Below the pieces are notes generated by a model. It ran no database searches. It was not told the origin of the DNA and saw only the letters and a list, made by a program, of their open reading frames with translations. The position numbers were made by a program, and so were the translations under genes. Below are positions 61,001-64,000 of a stretch of DNA of 64,000 nucleotides, piece after piece (position 1 is the stretch's first letter; every line of letters begins with the position of its first letter). Where the stretch lies: positions 557,001 to 621,000 of the forward strand of contig NC_018333.1 in NCBI RefSeq assembly GCF_000234665.1, written 5' to 3'. The DNA comes from Leishmania mexicana MHOM/GT/2001/U1103 (lineage: Eukaryota; Euglenozoa; Kinetoplastea; Trypanosomatida; Trypanosomatidae).

Positions 61001-64000
61001 TGGATCTCGACAGACAGCACATGCATGAGATAAAGCTGCTGCGTCGCGCAATGGAGGTGAACCCGGATCACGAGATATTCTTGCCCCACCAGGAGGCAGG
61101 CTCTCGCCTGCCGGATGCGCTGCTAGAGTCCATCTTCGCCCGCCTGCACGCCGCCTCCGAGTCGCTGAAGGAGGCACCACCGGCGGCCGACTTGGAAGCT
61201 GCTGAGGAGGGGTTCTCGGGTGCAGCGGAGGCCGCTTGCAAGGGCGCGAAAACATTGCGGGGACAGCCCGTGTCTGCTGCCTCTCGCGCCTCCAGTTCCA
61301 ACTCCAAAGGAGGGCGGCGCGAGAAGGGCAAGAGTGGTTATCAATCGGCAACGACGGCGTCTGGCGGGATCGAGAAAGGCCTCGACAGCGAGTCCGCGGC
61401 TGCCGATGGTATTGCAGGCCAGAATGAAGGGGCTGGCGACAGCTGTACCTCGGTGAGCGTGACAAAGCCGAGCGTTGTCCTCCTCGTTGGCCCTCCCTGC
61501 GGTGGCAAGACAACGTTGGCACGGCAGATGGCTGAGTGGGTGGATGCGGGCAGCGTGATCTACGTGGACGTCGATGAGGTCATCCGGTGTGAGGCGGACC
61601 GCGACGACACGGCGAACGGGGCGGTGGCTCGCTTCCTCCTTTCTCAACTGGCAGACAAACCGCCGAAGTCTGTGTCCGTCACGACCGATGGCGCAGCCGC
61701 CACGGGCGACGCGGTGGCTGCGTCATACATCGCGTGTGCACCGAAGCTTGTGCGTGACGCTCTTCAGGGGCACCTGACCCGGTGCATCGCTGACCATGCT
61801 CCTTCCTCGGCAGCCGGTGCTGCACCCCTCGGTGACTCAAGGGAGTCCGCTGCATCGAAGCCTCGAGGGCGCCTCCTCTTGTTCGACGGCTTGGGCTGCA
61901 CCGTACTCCAGAACCCGTGGCGGTTCTTTGAGCTGCTCAAAGAGACCTGCGATGCCCTGCACATCCCTCTGCAGATCGTTTCATTGGCTGTTAGCACCCC
62001 CATGTCCGGCGTGCGGAGGGCCGAGGCACTGGAGGCGCACCACGAGGCGCGGGCCACAGCTGCATCCCTTACCTTGTTGAGTGAGGCGGCGTTCGAGGCG
62101 CTTGACAAGGAGGCTCGGGAGGACTACACACGCCGCCTCAAGCACTTCAATGACTGTCGTCGAGATCTGAGGGCTGCCCAGCAGCTCAAGAGAAACTACA
62201 TGGCGCAGCTGCCCCACAAGACCGTGCAGCAGGAGACGGAGGAGGCATTCACACAGGCGCAGATGGATTTGCAGCAGGCTTTGGCGCTGGAGTCCACGAC
62301 GAGGTCGGCGCGCAAAGGGAAGGCGGCAGCCGGTGCCAGCCGCGGTGCCGCTCTAGCGGCGGAGGGGGCAAGGAAGCTGCAGGAGCTCAAGTGGGCTAAC
62401 CTCGACCCCGCTACGCAGTTCCGTGAGTGGTACACGCGCCTCCTCACCAAGTACGGCACCCCGCCAAAGCCCGAGGGCGGAGACGATAGTGTCATTTTCG
62501 CGGCGACTGTGCGTACCAGCGCTGCAGCGCCGCCGTTAAAGGGTTCCGCTGCTGCTGCTGCCGCTGCTGCGGCGGAGGAGAGGGCGAACTTCTGGGCCGG
62601 TGTGGTGCATGTTTCTGCGGAGACGGAAACCCCTAGTGAAGTTGCGAAGGTGGTTGAGCTACAGCTGATCGAGGGCGACAGTGAGACAAGCTCAGACACC
62701 GATGCTGCAACCACCCCGCTGGTATTGCCGGCCCTGTCGTCTCCGTTGACAACGGTTGCCCTCGCCGCGTCTTCATCCGTTGCCTCCGGTGAAGGACAGT
62801 TCTCTGTGAGCGCTAGGGAGACGGACACTCTCCCTGCTGCTTCCTCCATGGCGGCAGCCGCAGAGTCCTCGCACGTACCTGAAACTGCAGCCATAGCGGC
62901 GGAGACGGGTGTGATTGGCGAGTGGTTCTACCTGAACAAGCGCCGTCTGCGCTTCTGGGGCGACGAGGCCATCGGCGGCTCACGCGGCGTCTCCAGCTTG
63001 CGGGGTCGGCCGTCGTCGGAGGAGGAGGTGCTTGCCGCTAAGGCGGGGACAGCAGTGGCGACCGTGGGGGGAACCGCTGTGACCCACGCGCCGCTTGATG
63101 CTGCTGGGTCGCCTTCCCCCACGGACGCATTCCACGGCGGATCTACCGCGGCGGCCAAGGAAGCCCGTTACGTGTACTTCTTCTCGACGCTGGAGCGTGA
63201 CGTCATTCCAGCTAAGAAGAGCTGCGGCCGCGGCAAGACGGTCCCGGCAGTAGTTCAGCAGGAGGAGGAGCTGACACGCTGGTGGTTGCCGCCGAAGTCG
63301 TCGGTGACGCTGACCCTCGAGTTCTGCGGTGACCACGTCGGCCCCTACACGGAAAAGTGCCTCTTCGGCGTTGTTGGCACGCTGCAGCAGCTGGGCCTCA
63401 CCGTGTCCACCACGGTGGCTCTGTCCGACATTAGCCGGGATCCCAAGGACATCTTTCCCGTCATAAAGAGCCACGGCATGTCAATCAGCGGCGGCGTCCT
63501 GTCGGACCGACGAGTGTCAAAGGTTTACATACCCTCCAGAAAGCTTTTCGATTTTGGGCCGCTGCTCATTCCACCGCCACCGGTGCCGAAGGGCCGCCGC
63601 CGCAGCATCGAAAAGGTTGGCACAGGCTCGTCCTCGTCGACCAGCGGGTCGGGTCGCGGCTGCAACGCGAGTGGAAGCAACCACGTCTACAGCAAGGTGC
63701 CACTCCTACAGGATAGCACGCTTGGTGAGGAGACGCTTACGTTTGTGAACCCCGAGGCCGGTGAGGCGGAGGTGACGTTGTCGTTCCTCAACGAGAAAGA
63801 GAAGACGTTTGTGGTAACCCCGACCAGCTTCGTGCTAAAGCCTGGTGCCTCACAGCAGGTCAGTCTTCGCGCGACGCCAGAAAAGGTGGGCGACTTTACG
63901 AACACGCTTCTGGCGTGCGTCAAGGACAACCCGCTTCCCTGGAGGACGGAGGTGACGTGCACCGGGGCGCGGCCGACGCTGACGGTCAACGGCTGCAAGG
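55006..64000 (+). CDS. HYDIN: HYDIN central-pair protein, N-terminal ~2,998 residues (runs off the window)
   Basis: The frame is open from 55006 to the end of the window. An in-frame TAG at 54997 lies three codons upstream, so 55006 is the first possible start. Repeated MSP/ASH-type immunoglobulin-like modules fill the protein, each with the pattern of a strand such as PTQIFFDFFEANRT or FGSVLRNTEKRRTIVLSNPS, then F.W/F.I..P..G.I.PG....V.F.P. This repeat is the HYDIN hallmark. Inside it, at residues 2162-2169, is a P-loop GPPCGGKT followed by a Walker-B-like LLLFDGLG (about 2290), the adenylate-kinase-like insertion known in HYDIN. HYDIN builds a projection of the C2 central-pair microtubule and is needed for flagellar beating. 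It is usually 4,500-5,000 residues long, so the C-terminal part lies beyond the window. Confidence 0.95.
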   Translation, partial: MRSSSPETNARKAAVATFSGSSSAPLTRPEKRFLSHATSAGGEKAAALPTGIAAAVVGASAPFAATGSSSGKRPASKVGLAPHRPPNAKGESAARVPPTHRHTNNWSAGTATLDAFSTLQNPHAAPARSPSFPFDVYPTQIFFDFFEANRTYTATLELRNHTTANTHVRVDRPSSCSGFELSAPHGAESSSKVAPGLSVIYTVVFNPTSNVKDYEMQLVVRAGSGEAITVPVRAYASRGQLQLPAALTLREAPVKGTSCTPLFLRNTSEQSCAWRAMAFDVSSVAPEAMLKDASYSPSSHFSITPSYGVIEPLCGGGDGTAVTVAPVTLHFHPHSSMAAAGTWGAVLRFFLGPEGDVVQDVQLSAQAVELTGIALEQTEVTLADTYVTTERQAVVRLRNDSDSTVHFAWKSSYRGSRENDSDDDGSVAGDDAEFGGDGAASGRMTGSCTEKKQSDLTATAGGSAYSSSGGGDGRQHQPHQRFHGHSTMRDDYTGDEAFRIESLSGVLYGHGVREFTITFNPNVAVLYESMAFLDVTGLENRLPLTLRGHGLGPQCSLEHSRLEIGDVYLNALHEYEVSMANISSIECQYVIMPPLPAPSASAAAATSAEPGASTSLTDFSRKFRFTPSHGTLGPGEVVKLRIELQSDRIGCFSEVFRVHMQGAVEEVPLLLKGRVLGPHFQCSVEELVFGNVSYNMTHQRTMQIENTSPIPMHYTLRMPDECTYADDLRISPATGVIAPMATQTVTVTLHSCTVGDYDTALLVEVADVGDVLEAIPLKATCMVPPLFTNATELSFGGVFVGYPSTLNVAVLNNSALTGMFDFALVGGGALSDVVAVELPVSTEHENGVHWISPHETMQMPVTMTALRPGKLHFSIALRVLGMDPAVAPPQTILVSAVASGTHVEMQPSTFHFGTVDVMHAEVRELTLKNTSPVPAPFSLVFDRYGDLPATASSAAAARVAAEATLPFPRVPVFTVEPTEGVLEPHSTLTVRIRAKPDEAMVFTDTLRLCHSPASKSAAAAEETAMAAGNKPTVMVKVTGKGIPIVSEKPVADVKLGDVLTTALVAETITLHNYGRREQEVQWQNTHNARSKERDLPPAFSYKPERAYIPAGGALTFTLSGGSDAPGVRTETFTLKQSGTFKEILRSTVSATFTVPTLLCSTRAIHFDFANTEQLQALDAPSAASLVKSLTMKNITSKPLAVSLRIRHAVTASSSLPSPPPVGASSAAANGVPFELEGPSTITLAPGDSYVVGIRCNPLYRGDFTSHTRKATVQFSFAHHTRKEHVSLSATLRFPELVLNPSARLEFGSVLRNTEKRRTIVLSNPSADLPARFEWALQPQLSNSATAAPKTAGEGEVVATEAQCAGDKSAPPTINTGDEAAAAAVRCFDIVPYTGILLPGESRSIDVTYQEAECGTALATAVCRVRGGPTYTMAVHATSSVVQARCDRTEINFGRLPFYESATQSVMLSNSTLVPVTWDVDLRSMRHPECVHVSPMSGELRDKARLLITFTPTVPDAFEETLWVRIGHLDPQPIRLRGSGYMNRLMIATTSPTASAVENEVVVYRAPFGAFTEALQYVESRLASSELRSVYASRFVTPLTTTLATAAAAASESASNAPALPTLVQREWPTLEAERLAFCRVVCEAQASAHGCSVSPNGAVGPPLFLAPHELRRNSVTAVVSNDGTGAGTHKFVLARYVVDFGHLTRHDTRKLTLRLTNPSATEAVSVMLDSKELEHLPVSADPMKGIKVGPLETTTLTLVMDATKPESLVRHGQNRYEFAIDVKHGPVIVVECRCYVATPTLRTAEKEVRFGPVLLGKVKVLPLVLTNPEAVSCPWRVTCKEGAASDMTTATASRRRLLRDGPSYTPAGLVAADPRGSIRSRRAAPVSQFWVKKDHGVVQASGTTTIAVYFAPNHIAAEDGTGVSKDGDSAPVTATLRFRCGKGPAESLFTVKLIGSAFQYKVSLSTTQLQLPVVRPHQVVHGSVTLRNNEEHPVEVYSVDLDRQHMHEIKLLRRAMEVNPDHEIFLPHQEAGSRLPDALLESIFARLHAASESLKEAPPAADLEAAEEGFSGAAEAACKGAKTLRGQPVSAASRASSSNSKGGRREKGKSGYQSATTASGGIEKGLDSESAAADGIAGQNEGAGDSCTSVSVTKPSVVLLVGPPCGGKTTLARQMAEWVDAGSVIYVDVDEVIRCEADRDDTANGAVARFLLSQLADKPPKSVSVTTDGAAATGDAVAASYIACAPKLVRDALQGHLTRCIADHAPSSAAGAAPLGDSRESAASKPRGRLLLFDGLGCTVLQNPWRFFELLKETCDALHIPLQIVSLAVSTPMSGVRRAEALEAHHEARATAASLTLLSEAAFEALDKEAREDYTRRLKHFNDCRRDLRAAQQLKRNYMAQLPHKTVQQETEEAFTQAQMDLQQALALESTTRSARKGKAAAGASRGAALAAEGARKLQELKWANLDPATQFREWYTRLLTKYGTPPKPEGGDDSVIFAATVRTSAAAPPLKGSAAAAAAAAAEERANFWAGVVHVSAETETPSEVAKVVELQLIEGDSETSSDTDAATTPLVLPALSSPLTTVALAASSSVASGEGQFSVSARETDTLPAASSMAAAAESSHVPETAAIAAETGVIGEWFYLNKRRLRFWGDEAIGGSRGVSSLRGRPSSEEEVLAAKAGTAVATVGGTAVTHAPLDAAGSPSPTDAFHGGSTAAAKEARYVYFFSTLERDVIPAKKSCGRGKTVPAVVQQEEELTRWWLPPKSSVTLTLEFCGDHVGPYTEKCLFGVVGTLQQLGLTVSTTVALSDISRDPKDIFPVIKSHGMSISGGVLSDRRVSKVYIPSRKLFDFGPLLIPPPPVPKGRRRSIEKVGTGSSSSTSGSGRGCNASGSNHVYSKVPLLQDSTLGEETLTFVNPEAGEAEVTLSFLNEKEKTFVVTPTSFVLKPGASQQVSLRATPEKVGDFTNTLLACVKDNPLPWRTEVTCTGARPTLTVNGCK

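Noticed and set aside
1..64000. tRNA, rRNA, snoRNA or CRISPR features
   Set aside because: I looked for cloverleaf-like box patterns, rRNA-like blocks and regular spaced repeats and saw none convincing. A covariance-model scan would be needed to exclude small RNAs.

Overview
The window reads as a trypanosomatid nuclear chromosome, most probably Leishmania. All convincing protein genes lie on the + strand, have no introns, and are separated by long pyrimidine-rich intergenic stretches with GT/CA/TA microsatellites. They use GC-rich third positions. Many have a pyrimidine tract followed by AG just before the start codon, as expected for trans-splicing of a polycistronic transcript. Two near-identical ~550-bp retroposon copies have the size and 3' A-rich end expected of the SIDER family, which supports Leishmania. 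There is no strand switch, so the window sits inside one directional gene cluster. Species and chromosome cannot be assigned from sequence alone.

Layout. 0-6 kb: a small mitochondrial-looking membrane protein, an EMC4 homologue (ER membrane complex) and a long Hsp33 redox chaperone with its four zinc cysteines. 6-8 kb: a diverged SIDER-like copy, then a frameshifted minus-strand reverse-transcriptase remnant of a non-LTR retrotransposon (DIRE type). 8.3-13 kb: an intact CRAL-TRIO/Sec14-like protein and, about 2 kb downstream, a decayed CRAL-TRIO pseudogene in at least three frames. 13-23.5 kb: a coiled-coil protein, a membrane-anchored AAA+ (ClpB-like) ATPase with an N-myristoylation signature, RAB28, a protein with two TQT (LC8-binding) motifs, and another coiled-coil protein. 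23.6-24.0 kb: an anomalous T-poor, C-rich block, followed by a less GC-biased stretch with two unrecognised genes. 27-33 kb: a large XMAP215/Dis1 (CKAP5-like) multi-TOG microtubule polymerase. 33-54 kb: a segment bounded by the two directly repeated SIDERs, holding a possible 82-aa protein, IFT46, a divergent CMGC-type kinase, a J-domain protein and the catalytic queuine tRNA-ribosyltransferase (TGT). 55 kb to the end: the first ~3,000 residues of HYDIN, a central-pair protein, running off the window.

Several genes share a flagellar or microtubule theme (RAB28, XMAP215, IFT46, HYDIN, perhaps the LC8-motif protein). In kinetoplastids neighbouring genes are usually functionally unrelated, so this may be chance. 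The strongest observations for follow-up are the direct SIDER pair, which is a plausible substrate for amplification of the ~20-kb interval, the CRAL-TRIO pseudogene, the DIRE remnant and the lipid/membrane-anchored AAA+ protein. I found no CRISPR array, rRNA or tRNA gene.
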